In this document: positions 35,531 to 45,080 of the stretch, piece after piece
How the letters are laid out: each line of letters begins with the position of its first letter
How positions within the stretch are numbered: the stretch's first letter is position 1
Assembly (NCBI RefSeq): GCF_037969875.1
Contig: NZ_CP150218.1
Span: 6,944,001 to 7,008,000, forward strand
Origin: Paenibacillus sp. FSL R7-0337
GTDB taxonomy: Bacteria > Bacillota > Bacilli > Paenibacillales > Paenibacillaceae
DNA: 64,000 nt
Reading direction: 5' to 3'
Position numbers and translations under genes: made by a program
The notes under the pieces: model-generated
What the model saw: the letters and a program-made list of their open reading frames with translations, nothing else
Told to the model about the DNA's origin: nothing
Database searches by the model: none

Positions 35531-36838
35531 ATGAAAAAATGGTTTTGGATGATAGGCTTGTGCACCGCACTTATGATTACAGGCTGCGCACGGACAGATA
35601 AGGCTAATTTAGGAGAAACGGGGCAGTCAGCCACGCAAAGTCCGGTATTGGAGACCGCTGCTCCCAGTCCTTCAGCAGTCCCGGCCCATAGGGTTATTAC
35701 CGATGAGCAGAAGAATGGAGAAGATGGTATGTTCCAACTGGGAATGACTCTGGAAGAAGTGCGCAAACAATTGGAAGCTGAAGGCATAGACGACAGCAAT
35801 GAAATTGAGAATGCAGGTGATCCCGCCGACTGGAATCAGGGACATCGTACCGTTATGACGGACCGAGCTGATTTCACATTCGATGAGAATGAGCGGCTCT
35901 ACATCATTGATGTGACCGATGATTCTCCTACAGCAGCAGGCCTCAAAATGGGAGACGCGGAAGCGGATGTCGTTCGGCTGTATGGGGAAGATTCCCATGC
36001 CTATGAGCTGCCTGACGATGGCGGACGGGTCCTGGAATATGTAATGAATGACCATTACTTTACGGTGCTGCTGCAGCAACAGAAGGTTGGCGGCTGGGGG
36101 GTCTCTTCTTATAAGTGGGAGACGAACAGTCCCGTTACGGAGAGCTATGATCAGGTGAAGCCTGCCGGAGATGATGAAGGCACTGCACTGAAAGAGAAGC
36201 TGTATGAAGAGTTGCAGGCAAATATGCAAAAGGTTGAGCAAAACTCTGATGATTTGATGGCCGCCGTGCTGGCTTCGGACCGGATTCGCGGGCTGCAGAG
36301 CATTATGTCCATTGTGCTCAGCGATGCGGAAGTAGAAGAGATGCTGGATCAGAAAGAACAGGTTCAACCGCTGCTGGGCGACTCCGTGATTTATACCGGC
36401 TATTCAACGCAGGGTGTGCATCTGATAGCGATTCTGTCGCCAACTACGCCGGGGAATGAGAAATATAAAGCTGCGATGAACAAGCTGCGCGGCAAGGAGG
36501 ATGAATATGCCTTCCTGTCTGCAATTGCAGAGGCGTCAGATGAACGTTCGCTTGAAGTTGGGCTTGATCTGTATGCAGAGGATCTGACAGGCTCGCGGAA
36601 GGAGATCAGGCTCAGCTCGATTGCCGTCTCGGACAGCAGTGACGGGACTAAGCAGGTGACTCCTTTTACCGGCAAAGAGCTTGAACCTCTCCTGACCCAA
36701 TACGGCCGCAAGCACAGTGCAGACCTAGTACTGGCAAGCGGAGACTGGCACGCCTTCGGCTTCATGGGCACGCTGATTAACGATCCTGTAATTACGATAG
36801 AGTTAGACGGGGAGCCGGTAATTCTGCAGCGCCAGTAG
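35531..36838 (+). CDS. Lipoprotein of unknown function
   Basis: 435 residues beginning MKKWFWMIGLCTALMITGC, a lipoprotein signal with the lipidated Cys at 19. ATG at 35531 preceded by GGAAGGGAG. A Ser/Pro/Ala-rich linker follows. Residues about 60-190 look like an SmpA/OmlA-type repeat (FQLGMTLEEVRKQLEAEGID, LKMGDAEADVVRLYGED). No family recognised for the rest. The operon position suggests an outer-surface part or accessory of the secretion locus. Confidence 0.75.
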   Translation: MKKWFWMIGLCTALMITGCARTDKANLGETGQSATQSPVLETAAPSPSAVPAHRVITDEQKNGEDGMFQLGMTLEEVRKQLEAEGIDDSNEIENAGDPADWNQGHRTVMTDRADFTFDENERLYIIDVTDDSPTAAGLKMGDAEADVVRLYGEDSHAYELPDDGGRVLEYVMNDHYFTVLLQQQKVGGWGVSSYKWETNSPVTESYDQVKPAGDDEGTALKEKLYEELQANMQKVEQNSDDLMAAVLASDRIRGLQSIMSIVLSDAEVEEMLDQKEQVQPLLGDSVIYTGYSTQGVHLIAILSPTTPGNEKYKAAMNKLRGKEDEYAFLSAIAEASDERSLEVGLDLYAEDLTGSRKEIRLSSIAVSDSSDGTKQVTPFTGKELEPLLTQYGRKHSADLVLASGDWHAFGFMGTLINDPVITIELDGEPVILQRQ

Positions 36839-36888
36839 AGGAAGTATAGCTAAGGCTTGTCACAACCCCACTTGAGGAGGATATGAAG

Positions 36889-37698
36889 ATGAAAAAAATA
36901 ACAATCTTGTTCACAGCCCTATTCCTGTTAATCTCGCTAATGCCTGTATCTGCACATGCCGCCCAGTCTGTCCGGGTGGTGGTGGACGGCTCCAAAATCA
37001 GCTTCCCGGATGCCCAGCCATTCCTCGACAAGCAGAACCGGGTGCAGGTGCCGGTCCGTTTCGTGAGTGAAGCCCTCGGAGCGAAGGTGGGCTGGGTTCC
37101 GGCTTCCAAGACCGTAACGGTGGAACTGAACGGCAAGAAGCTGGTGCTAGTCATCGGGAACAGACAATTTACGCTGGATGGCGCCAAGAAGACGATGGAT
37201 ACCGCTGCCCTGATGAAGAACGGTAGAACGTTCGTGCCGCTGAAGTTTGTCAGCGAAGGGCTGGGCGTAGGCGTGAACTGGGACCAGCGGGTTAGCACCG
37301 CTTATATTTCCACGGATGGCAAGACGCCTGTTATCAGCTCCGCACCCGCTAAGGGCACTCCTAAGACCTCCAACGGATTCACTTATTATACGGATACAGG
37401 CTCTATGCTTCAGGTTAATTCTTCTACTGAGAATCCTCCCAAGGGCAAGGCCGTCCTTGTCATTCTGGTCGATTTCGAGATCGAGGGTGCTGATTATGCC
37501 ATGCAAATGAAGGAAGCAGAAGCGATTATGCGGCAAAAGATTGAGCCGGCTACTGTAGATGCCATGCTGGACTATGTTGCTCCAAAGAAGACAGTAGAGT
37601 ATAACCTGCCCTTTAGAACATTTGAAGATGCAAAATACAAAATTAATGTGTCTTCTACCGAATATAACGCGCTGGTTTTTACTATATACAGAAAATAG
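36889..37698 (+). CDS. Secreted stalk-domain protein
   Basis: 269 residues: signal peptide MKKITILFTALFLLISLMPV ending at AHAA, then a copper-amine-oxidase-N-like stalk domain at about 30-145 (VQVPVRFVSEALGAKVGWVP, RTFVPLKFVSEGLGVGVNW), then a 110-residue part of unknown fold. ATG at 36889 is eight bases after GAGGAGG; an ATG two codons earlier is too close. Such stalk domains attach proteins to the wall in Paenibacillus. Its neighbours suggest a surface component of the locus. Confidence 0.8.
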   Translation: MKKITILFTALFLLISLMPVSAHAAQSVRVVVDGSKISFPDAQPFLDKQNRVQVPVRFVSEALGAKVGWVPASKTVTVELNGKKLVLVIGNRQFTLDGAKKTMDTAALMKNGRTFVPLKFVSEGLGVGVNWDQRVSTAYISTDGKTPVISSAPAKGTPKTSNGFTYYTDTGSMLQVNSSTENPPKGKAVLVILVDFEIEGADYAMQMKEAEAIMRQKIEPATVDAMLDYVAPKKTVEYNLPFRTFEDAKYKINVSSTEYNALVFTIYRK

Positions 37699-37708
37699 GT
37701 GTAGATGG

Positions 37709-40426
37709 ATGAAGAGAGCCCTGGTTCTAGCCATACTATCGGTCATTTTTGTCGCTGCCGTCTTCCAAATGGATACCTATTCGGATGCACGCGGGAAGCC
37801 GGCCACTCCGGCCGAAGTGCTGAAATTCGCCAACGAAGATTACCTGGACTTATATGGTGTGAAGGATTACTTCAAGGAGGAGACCTCCAAGGGCAGCTAC
37901 CGGAAGGATCTGCTGCAAAAAAGGATTGCTTCAGGTGCCGAACGTTACTATGAAATCGTCTACGGGACCAGTCATGGCACCCAATTGGACGGAGGGCTCT
38001 ATGAATATTCCGGCTATACCCGGGAAGGCAACTCGGTACCGACAGAGAATGTTCCCTGGTTCGCCGGGTGGAGCGGGACGCAGATTCAGAATCTCTCCCT
38101 GATTAAGGAATCCTGGGAGGATGATGCCGTTCAGCAAAAATTCAAAGTTAACACAAATAAATTTGACCGCTATCAAAACACTAACAACTCAAAGCTCACC
38201 GCCTATCTCACAGACGGGACCTTTGAGCAGGCGATTATCGAGGGCTTGAATATTGAATACGGCGGCAACCGTACGTATAAGGATTTCATGTACCGTAATC
38301 AGAATAAAGAGCTTCAAGATAAGAAGGTCTATACCAACAACGCCACTCCATCCAAGGGTGGCAAGTGGATTGACTATGTTCATGTGCTCCAGCCGCCCAC
38401 GTATTTCTCGTGGGGGTATGGCACCGTCTATATCTCCCATAACAGCGGGAATATCACGTATTTGGACATTCCGATTGCACCGCTGGCCTTGATTGAGCAG
38501 GAGTACGATATAAAGACTGAATTTGAACAGCTGCCGCTGCAGGCAGAGGCCGGTGAACAGGTGCAAGTACAGATCCGGGTGGATTCATCTTTTCCTGAAG
38601 AGATCAAGACTCCCTTCCGTTGGGAGATTATTCAGGTGAGTACAGGCAAGGCCATCGATAGCTCTTCGGCGAAGCTGACGTTCACCGGTCATGCGCAGAA
38701 GGGTAGCGGCGAGCTTGTCATTCCCAAGAACGGGGAGCGCCTGCTGAAAGCCAGCTTCAAGATGCCAGGCAGCGATGTGCGTATCAAGTTCAGCGTGAAC
38801 CCGGAGGGGAAGAACCCCAAGGAGAAGCAGATGGCTAATAACGTGCTCGATTCGCATCCGATCGCCGTCAAGCTGCTGCAGCCGCAGCCGCTGGGCTATA
38901 ATGTGCTGACCCGGCAGGTGGAATTCCCGATCTACGGCGGCGTACCGTTAGTTGCCCAGTTGTACTTACCCCGCGGAGACTGGATCAACAAGGCAACAGG
39001 ACAACTGAATGTGACCAATGCGACACCGGATGTATTCCGGCAATATAATGTGTCGGGCAATCCTGTGGTGGATGATCCGGGGAGTCGTATTTCGCGCCAG
39101 CCCATCGTCAGCGCGGTGATTGACCGCAAGGATTTCGGCGATGACCCTGAGCATGGCAAATGGCTCAATCCGGCTAATCCATATTCCCCTGCGGTAAAAG
39201 AAGGCCGGGTGGACTTTCAAGGCGGAGTGCAAAGAAGCTATGAGTATGAAGTGACGAGCTGCAGCAATGGCACTTGCACCACACGGACAGAGACCGATAC
39301 GGCAATCGCCAGCTTCCCGCAGGGAACGGACCGGAAACTCTATGAAATGTATTTCTATCATGGACGCAAAGAAGTACCGGAGCCTGTGATAGACAGTAAG
39401 ATCGGGCAGAACACCGGGACCGCTCTATCCAAGAAGTTGCTGTGGAGAACCGAACCGTATCCGGTGGATGTCATCCGCTGGATGTACCATTTAGATAAGA
39501 ATAATCAAGCATACAAAGCTGTAGCCGTAAATGGGCAATACAATCGTTCGTTCACGCAGCAAGGTACTGGTGAAATTGCCTGGAGTGCAACCAGTCCGCA
39601 GCTCCAAGAATATCAGACTTCGCGGACAGCAGCCAAAAATGGACAAGCAGGTAAAGCAGGCTATGACAAAGCGGTGTTCGCCACGGACCGGGAATTGCAG
39701 CGCTTCAACTATCCGCTGAAGTCGGGCTACTATTTTAACCCGGCAGGGTCCTATTCCTTCAAGGTAAAGACTGTGGTGTACAAGCCGGTCAAGGACGATA
39801 CTGAAGATCATAAAGAGCTGGTGCAGCGGGTCATTGATTCTTTCCGTTATGAGAATGACCTGATCTATATCAACAATAAAAAGATCGCCGTGAACCTGAG
39901 CAATGAGCCGCTTGCCAAACAGGGCGGAGGGTTTGCCCGTAAAACCGGCATACTGACTGCCGCGAGTCCAAAGGGTGTGAATGGTGAAGTGCTGCTGGCC
40001 GTAATGGACCGCATTACAGATGGCAGCCGCTACAGCAAAAAGGTAGTGGAGCTGGAGCATTCACAGGACGTAAAGGGCGATACCCATGAATACTGGAAAA
40101 AGGTGATGGAGGGCTATAGCCAGTCCTCTACGGCAGGGAGCAATACTGCTTTTGAATATAAGGAATTCGTAAAAGACGGGCAGAAAATGTATCAGATTAC
40201 GGAAGAGACCCGCGTCACGATTGTGATCAACCCAAAGAACAGCTATCTGTATACCCACGCCAATATGGCGGACGGTGAGTATCCGATTAAAGTGTCGGTT
40301 GGGAATGTGGAGCTTGGCAAGAGCAAGCTGGCTTATCGCACGTTAGGCTCCATTCAAGGTATTACGACACTGGACGGCATGACGGTAACGGTAAAAGGCT
40401 CCATGTTCGACGACTTGAATAACTAG
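37709..40426 (+). CDS. Large secreted surface protein of unknown function
   Basis: 905 residues. An N-terminal hydrophobic helix (LVLAILSVIFVAAVF) could be a signal or anchor. The rest is beta-rich, with segments such as YDIKTEFEQLPLQAEAGEQV suggesting Ig-like modules, and one Cys pair (SCSNGTC). I do not recognise the family. Only a weak AGGTG site precedes the ATG at 37709, 10 bases after the stalk gene stop, so coupling is likely. Its last 25 codons are duplicated at 43339-43411 ahead of the second toxin, proving that this gene was part of the segment that was copied. Confidence 0.75.
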   Translation: MKRALVLAILSVIFVAAVFQMDTYSDARGKPATPAEVLKFANEDYLDLYGVKDYFKEETSKGSYRKDLLQKRIASGAERYYEIVYGTSHGTQLDGGLYEYSGYTREGNSVPTENVPWFAGWSGTQIQNLSLIKESWEDDAVQQKFKVNTNKFDRYQNTNNSKLTAYLTDGTFEQAIIEGLNIEYGGNRTYKDFMYRNQNKELQDKKVYTNNATPSKGGKWIDYVHVLQPPTYFSWGYGTVYISHNSGNITYLDIPIAPLALIEQEYDIKTEFEQLPLQAEAGEQVQVQIRVDSSFPEEIKTPFRWEIIQVSTGKAIDSSSAKLTFTGHAQKGSGELVIPKNGERLLKASFKMPGSDVRIKFSVNPEGKNPKEKQMANNVLDSHPIAVKLLQPQPLGYNVLTRQVEFPIYGGVPLVAQLYLPRGDWINKATGQLNVTNATPDVFRQYNVSGNPVVDDPGSRISRQPIVSAVIDRKDFGDDPEHGKWLNPANPYSPAVKEGRVDFQGGVQRSYEYEVTSCSNGTCTTRTETDTAIASFPQGTDRKLYEMYFYHGRKEVPEPVIDSKIGQNTGTALSKKLLWRTEPYPVDVIRWMYHLDKNNQAYKAVAVNGQYNRSFTQQGTGEIAWSATSPQLQEYQTSRTAAKNGQAGKAGYDKAVFATDRELQRFNYPLKSGYYFNPAGSYSFKVKTVVYKPVKDDTEDHKELVQRVIDSFRYENDLIYINNKKIAVNLSNEPLAKQGGGFARKTGILTAASPKGVNGEVLLAVMDRITDGSRYSKKVVELEHSQDVKGDTHEYWKKVMEGYSQSSTAGSNTAFEYKEFVKDGQKMYQITEETRVTIVINPKNSYLYTHANMADGEYPIKVSVGNVELGKSKLAYRTLGSIQGITTLDGMTVTVKGSMFDDLNN

Positions 40427-40443
40427 ACGGCGGATTAGTACTC

Positions 40444-42093
40444 TGGAGGTGAAGCATGCAGCAGCAGGTGGAGATCAAGCGGATGCTGGAGCTGGAGCAG
40501 GGACTGAAGCGCTTGAACCGCATACTGGAGGAGCAGGTCACCGGTATGGACAGAAACGTTGGTGGTTTGGTCCGTTCGGTGCAGGCTGCTTACCCGGAGA
40601 GTTATGTACAGTCTCCCTCCCGCGAGGCGATCCGGTTGCTGCAGGAGTTGGGACGGGAGGCGCAGTCGCTTAGTGACCGGATAGAGCGCAAGCAATCGGC
40701 CTTACGCTGGGCAGCCGGGCAATATCAATCTGCCGAAACGAAGGCGCAGAGTCTGTTAAAAACTACACCGGCTTTCACCTGGAAGCAGGCAGGCAGCATG
40801 TTCAGCCGGTGGCTGCAAGGCATACGGGATCAGGCAGCGCGTGGCTTTCAGGATGTCCTTCGTCATCCGCCCACGTTTAGCAGCATGATTCAGGATTTGC
40901 TGCGGAACGTCAGGGATGCTTCGGTGGACAGACAACTGCAGTCTTTTGCAGCAGATGCAGTCATCTCTGAACTGTTCCAGCAGAGAGAATCCGGCAGTCC
41001 CGCTGAACAGCAGCAGGCAAGGGAACAATTGTCCAAGATTGCGGAGGCGTTACGGGAAATCGGGCGCAGTCAAGCAGCCTACTCTGTCTATGAGAAGTAC
41101 GGGAACAAGAGCTATATGAAGTCCGCGAACGAACATGCGGAGCATCAGCGTGAGCTGCTACAAAAGCTGGGCGTAGACCCAGGCTTCTATGCGAAGACTG
41201 ACCTGCGGACGCAATACAAGGGCTCCCCCTTATCGGCCTGCACGTATAATCCGCTGTTAACGGACGGATCGGCGGTGCCAGCCAGTGATGAGCTGCGGTT
41301 CGCCATCGCCTTGGGGCTGGTGAATGAGAAATACCGCGCGTGGGCGAAGAGTAATTACAATGACATTGAAGCAGCCGTGATTCGAGCGGAACAGATTCGC
41401 GAGCTGGAGCGTCAGGTGGCAGAGTATAAGCGGCTCCATGGGCCGCCGATGACGTTGCCGGATGGCACGCCGATCACAGCGGAGAACAAAGAGAATGAGA
41501 CGACCTTTGCCTATTTCAAGGACAAGGTCTATGATCCCAGTAAACATACCGGAGCCGTGTACACCGTGTATTATGCTTGGGCGGAAGACACGTACGGTAT
41601 GACCAAATGGCGCAAAATAGTGGTGCAGGCCGATCAGGTAACCCAAGCCTTCGTCGGCGGCCTGATCAAATCTACAGTCATGGGCGTGGTAGACACCGCC
41701 AAGTTCGCTTTTGACTTCGTCATCGACCCGGAGAAGACGACCCAGGAAACGATCGACAAGGTGAACTATCTCGTCAATCACCCTGAAGTTCTGGTGGATG
41801 CGGCCAAAGCCATGTATCAACATTTCAATGAAGGCACCCCTGAGCAAAAGGCAGAAATGCTCGGCAACGCCGCGTCCATCCTCGTCCCGGGCGTACCTAT
41901 CGCCAAAAGCGGCGTGGTCGGCAAGGTGGCCGACGCGGTGATGGACCCGCTGACCGATGCGGTGAAGAAAGTGCCGGATGCTTTGAAGAACTGGAATTTT
42001 CCAGGGATGAACCCTTACCCGAACCGGTTGATTCCGGCCACGCCGGGCGGTCCAGGCCCGTTTGAAGTGCCGGGGCAGGTGTGGCGGAGTGAG
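40444..42093 (+). repeat. Toxin body repeat, copy 1
   Basis: About 1.65 kb from the ribosome site to the codons for VPGQVWRSEG, nearly identical to 43428-45080 and 53777-55430. Identity stops abruptly at the start of the tip domain. Confidence 0.9.
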
Positions 42094-42594
42094 GGGATGG
42101 GGAGAATTCCAAGTCAAGCAGAAGGTGGAGGACATTGGGGAAGCTCTGGGCAGGTAACAAAGCCAATAAATGCTCCTAATCCAAATGCACAGCCAAAAGG
42201 GTATAAAACTACAATAAGAGAAAATATGGATTTAGAGACTAAGCGTTCGTTGTCACGAGAGAATGAGGCAGCCGAGATTTTAGCTGAAAACGGATATGAT
42301 GTTGAGCAGAATCCAAAAATACCGGATACTAATAAAGATCCTGACTATTTAATCAATGATACTATATTTGATTGTTATTCACCTAAAGATACAACAAGTC
42401 CACGTGGTATCGCTTCACAACTAGAGAAGAAGAAAATTAAAGAAGGCCAAACAAGAAGAATTGTACTCAATCTTGGAGACTGGAATGGAAATCTAAGTGA
42501 ACTGAAAAAGCAATTTATTGATTGGCCTATAAAGAATTTAGATGAAGTCATCGTAATAACTAAAGATAAAAAGGTAATTGACTTACTTCCATAA
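40456..42594 (+). CDS. Polymorphic toxin 1, CdiA-CT-like tRNase tip
   Basis: 712 residues, ATG eight bases after GGAGG. Residues 1-105 are the helical domain shared with the wall hydrolase (YVQSPSREAIRLLQELGREA, RWAAGQYQSAE). Residues to 546 form the body shared with toxins 2 and 3, including a pre-toxin-like hydrophobic region (FVGGLIKSTVMGVVDTAKFA). Sequence becomes AT-rich straight after VPGQVWRSEG. The last 120 residues (SRENEAAEILAENGYDVEQN, KDPDYLINDTIFDCYSPKD, RRIVLNLGDWNGNLSELKKQ) resemble the CdiA C-terminal tRNase domain of contact-dependent inhibition toxins. There is no signal peptide; export by the type VII machine is inferred. The likely immunity gene starts 16 bases later. Confidence 0.85.
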   Translation: MQQQVEIKRMLELEQGLKRLNRILEEQVTGMDRNVGGLVRSVQAAYPESYVQSPSREAIRLLQELGREAQSLSDRIERKQSALRWAAGQYQSAETKAQSLLKTTPAFTWKQAGSMFSRWLQGIRDQAARGFQDVLRHPPTFSSMIQDLLRNVRDASVDRQLQSFAADAVISELFQQRESGSPAEQQQAREQLSKIAEALREIGRSQAAYSVYEKYGNKSYMKSANEHAEHQRELLQKLGVDPGFYAKTDLRTQYKGSPLSACTYNPLLTDGSAVPASDELRFAIALGLVNEKYRAWAKSNYNDIEAAVIRAEQIRELERQVAEYKRLHGPPMTLPDGTPITAENKENETTFAYFKDKVYDPSKHTGAVYTVYYAWAEDTYGMTKWRKIVVQADQVTQAFVGGLIKSTVMGVVDTAKFAFDFVIDPEKTTQETIDKVNYLVNHPEVLVDAAKAMYQHFNEGTPEQKAEMLGNAASILVPGVPIAKSGVVGKVADAVMDPLTDAVKKVPDALKNWNFPGMNPYPNRLIPATPGGPGPFEVPGQVWRSEGMGRIPSQAEGGGHWGSSGQVTKPINAPNPNAQPKGYKTTIRENMDLETKRSLSRENEAAEILAENGYDVEQNPKIPDTNKDPDYLINDTIFDCYSPKDTTSPRGIASQLEKKKIKEGQTRRIVLNLGDWNGNLSELKKQFIDWPIKNLDEVIVITKDKKVIDLLP

Positions 42595-42610
42595 AACGGG
42601 GGTTATACTA

Positions 42611-43105
42611 ATGGCTCTAGAATATTCATTTATGTTAGAAGAGATACAATTATCCAATAATGATATCAGTATTGAATTGGAGAAATTGGGTGCAATACTA
42701 GATGCGAACAAAATAGAAGAAATGTCAGAAGGAATTCGAATAACTGAAACATATGAGAGGCTTGGATTTTCATTGACGCTAATGGATACTTCAAAGTCAC
42801 TTTACGGTTATGAGTCCGAGTACTTCTTGAATGAATTCATCAATCGACAAGATTTAAGTTTTAGAATTAACAAGTTCTTTGAATGGGAAAAAGCAATAGT
42901 TAATATGTTAACTATTGTATTTGAAATTATGGATAAGGTCAGCACTAACTGCATTTTTGAGTTTAATGGCGATACAGTTTATTTAGTGAGATTAAATGAA
43001 GTGATCTATATTAATAACAATACTGGATTTTGGGATAATGAGAACTTCAAAGAATTTCTCAAACATAGAGAATTCCTGTTTTTAAAACCTAATGAAAAAC
43101 TTTAG
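42611..43105 (+). CDS. Immunity protein, SitI3-like
   Basis: 164 residues, ATG at 42611 after GGGGG. It begins MALEYSFMLEEIQLSNNDI and contains FFEWEKAIVNMLTIVFEIMD and GDTVYLVRLNEVIYINNN. It shares its plan with the protein at 57598 and resembles the SitI3-type immunity family; the match is from memory of the pattern, not a search. Position directly after toxin 1 makes it the probable cognate antidote to the tRNase tip. Confidence 0.7.
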   Translation: MALEYSFMLEEIQLSNNDISIELEKLGAILDANKIEEMSEGIRITETYERLGFSLTLMDTSKSLYGYESEYFLNEFINRQDLSFRINKFFEWEKAIVNMLTIVFEIMDKVSTNCIFEFNGDTVYLVRLNEVIYINNNTGFWDNENFKEFLKHREFLFLKPNEKL

Positions 43106-43144
43106 AGGAGGTTGTTGATAAATCATCTTTGCTGATTTGTAAAC

Positions 43145-43165
43145 TAATGACACATATAACCCTTG
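43145..43165. repeat. Small intergenic repeat, copy 1
   Basis: TGACACATATAACCCTTG-type motif, followed by CCGTATAAAGATTTCGCCAT. Related to 47107-47129 and 58506-58560. Confidence 0.5.
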
Positions 43166-43249
43166 TACCCGTATAAAGATTTCGCCATCTCGGTTGTACG
43201 TATGGAAAACTTGAATTTTTACCCTGAATAATGCTACTCCGTTACATTT

Positions 43250-43295
43250 AACAGGTCGATTATGGTGAGATACCACCATGACAGGCCTGTTTTAT
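43250..43295 (+). terminator. Terminator after toxin 1 immunity gene
   Basis: AACAGG at 43250-43255 pairs with CCTGTT at 43286-43291, with an inner ATGGTG/CACCAT stem, followed by TTTAT. This is the first convincing terminator after the Tad-like genes begin. Confidence 0.65.
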
Positions 43296-43338
43296 CAGTG
43301 ATATTAGATGTAAAGGTCTATACTTTATAAGTTCTTTT

Positions 43339-43440
43339 CAAAGGTATCACGGCACTGGACGGCATGACCATCACAGTGAAGGGCTCTATGTTCGACGACT
43401 TGAATAACTAGACGGCGGATTTGTACTCAGGAGGTGAATC
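43339..43440 (+). pseudogene. Duplicated 3' end of the large surface protein gene
   Basis: Encodes KGITALDGMTITVKGSMFDD and LNN, then a stop and the same spacer that follows the gene ending at 40426 (compare GITTLDGMTVTVKGSMFDDL there). It is a footprint of the duplication that produced toxin 2 and also carries the toxin ribosome site. Confidence 0.9.
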
Positions 43441-45080
43441 ATGCAACAGCAGGTGGATGTAAGCCGGATGCTGGAACTGGAGCAGGGAATGAAGCGCTTG
43501 AATCGTATACTGGAGGAGCAGGTCACCGGTATGGACAGAAACGTTGGTGGTTTGGTCCGTTCGGTGCAGGCTGCTTACCCGGAAAGTTATGTGCAGTCTC
43601 CCTCCCGCGAGGCGATCCGGTTGCTACAGGAGTTGGGACGGGAGGCGCAATCGCTTAGTGACCGGTTAGAACGGAAGCAATCGGCCTTGAGCTGGGCAGC
43701 CGGGCAATATCAATCGGCAGAATCGAAAGCGCAGAGTCTGTTAAAGTCTACACCGGCTTTCAACTGGAAGCAGGCAGGCAGCCTGTTCAGCCGATGGCTG
43801 CAAGGGATACGAGACCGGGCAGCGCGTGGTGTTCAGGATGTCCTTCGTCATCCGCCGACGCTTAGTCGCATGATTCAGGATCTCCTGCGAAACGTCAGGG
43901 ATGCTTCGGTGGACAGACAATTGCAGGCTTTTGCAGCAGATGCAGTCATCTCCGAACTATTCCAGCAGAGAGAATCCGGAAGTCCCGCTGAACAGCAGCA
44001 GGCGCGGGAACAATTGTCCAAGATTGCGGAGGCGTTGCGGGAGATCGGACGGAGTCAAGCGGCGTACTCTGTCTATGAGAAGTACGGGAACAAAGCCTAT
44101 ATGAAGTCCGCGAATGAACATGCGGAGAGCCAGCGAGAGCTGCTGCAGAAGCTGGGCGTGGACCCGGGCTTCTATGTGAATACCGACCTGCGGACGCAAT
44201 ACAAAGGTTCTCCCTTATCAGCCTGCACGTATAACCCGCTGCTGACAGACGGATCGGCGGTGCCAGCCAGTGATGAACTGCGGTTCGTCATCGCCTTGGG
44301 GCTGGTGAATGAGAAATACCGCGAATGGGCGAAGAGTAATTATAAGGACATCGAAGCAGCAGTGGTTCGAGCGGAACAGATTCGCGAGCTGGAACGGCAG
44401 GTGGCAGAGTATAAGCGGCTCCATGGACCACCGATGACGTTGCCGGATGGTACGCCGATCACAGCGAAGAACAAAGAGAATGAGACGACCTTTGCCTATT
44501 TCAAGGACAAGGTCTATGATCCCAGTAAACATTCCGAAGTCGTGTACACCGCCTATTACGGTTGGCTGGAAGACACGTACGGCATGACCAAATGGCGCAA
44601 AATAGTGGTGCAGGCCGATCAGGTAACCCAAGCCTTCGTAGGCGGCCTGATCAAATCTACCGTGATGGGTGCCGTGGACACCGCCAAGTTCGCGTTCGAC
44701 TTCGTCATCGACCCGGAGAAAACGACCCAGGAAACGATCGACAAGGTGAACTATCTCGTCAATCACCCCGAAGTTCTGGTGGATGCGGCCAAAGCCATGT
44801 ATCATGACTTCAATGAAGGCACTCCGGAGCAAAAAGCCGAAATGCTCGGCAACGCCGCTTCTATTCTCGTCCCGGGCGTACCCATCGCCAAGACCGGCGT
44901 GGTCGGCAAGCTGGCTGACGCGGTGATGGACCCGCTGACTGATGCGGTGAAGAAAGTGCCGGATGCCTTGAAAAACTGGAATTTCCCAGGGATGAACCCT
45001 TACCCGAACCGGTTGATTCCGGCAACCCCGGGTGGCCCGGGCCCGGTCGAAGTGCCGGGGCAGGTGTGGCGGAGTGAGGG
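43428..45080 (+). repeat. Toxin body repeat, copy 2
   Basis: Same unit as 40444-42093 and 53777-55430, ending at VPGQVWRSEG. Confidence 0.9.
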
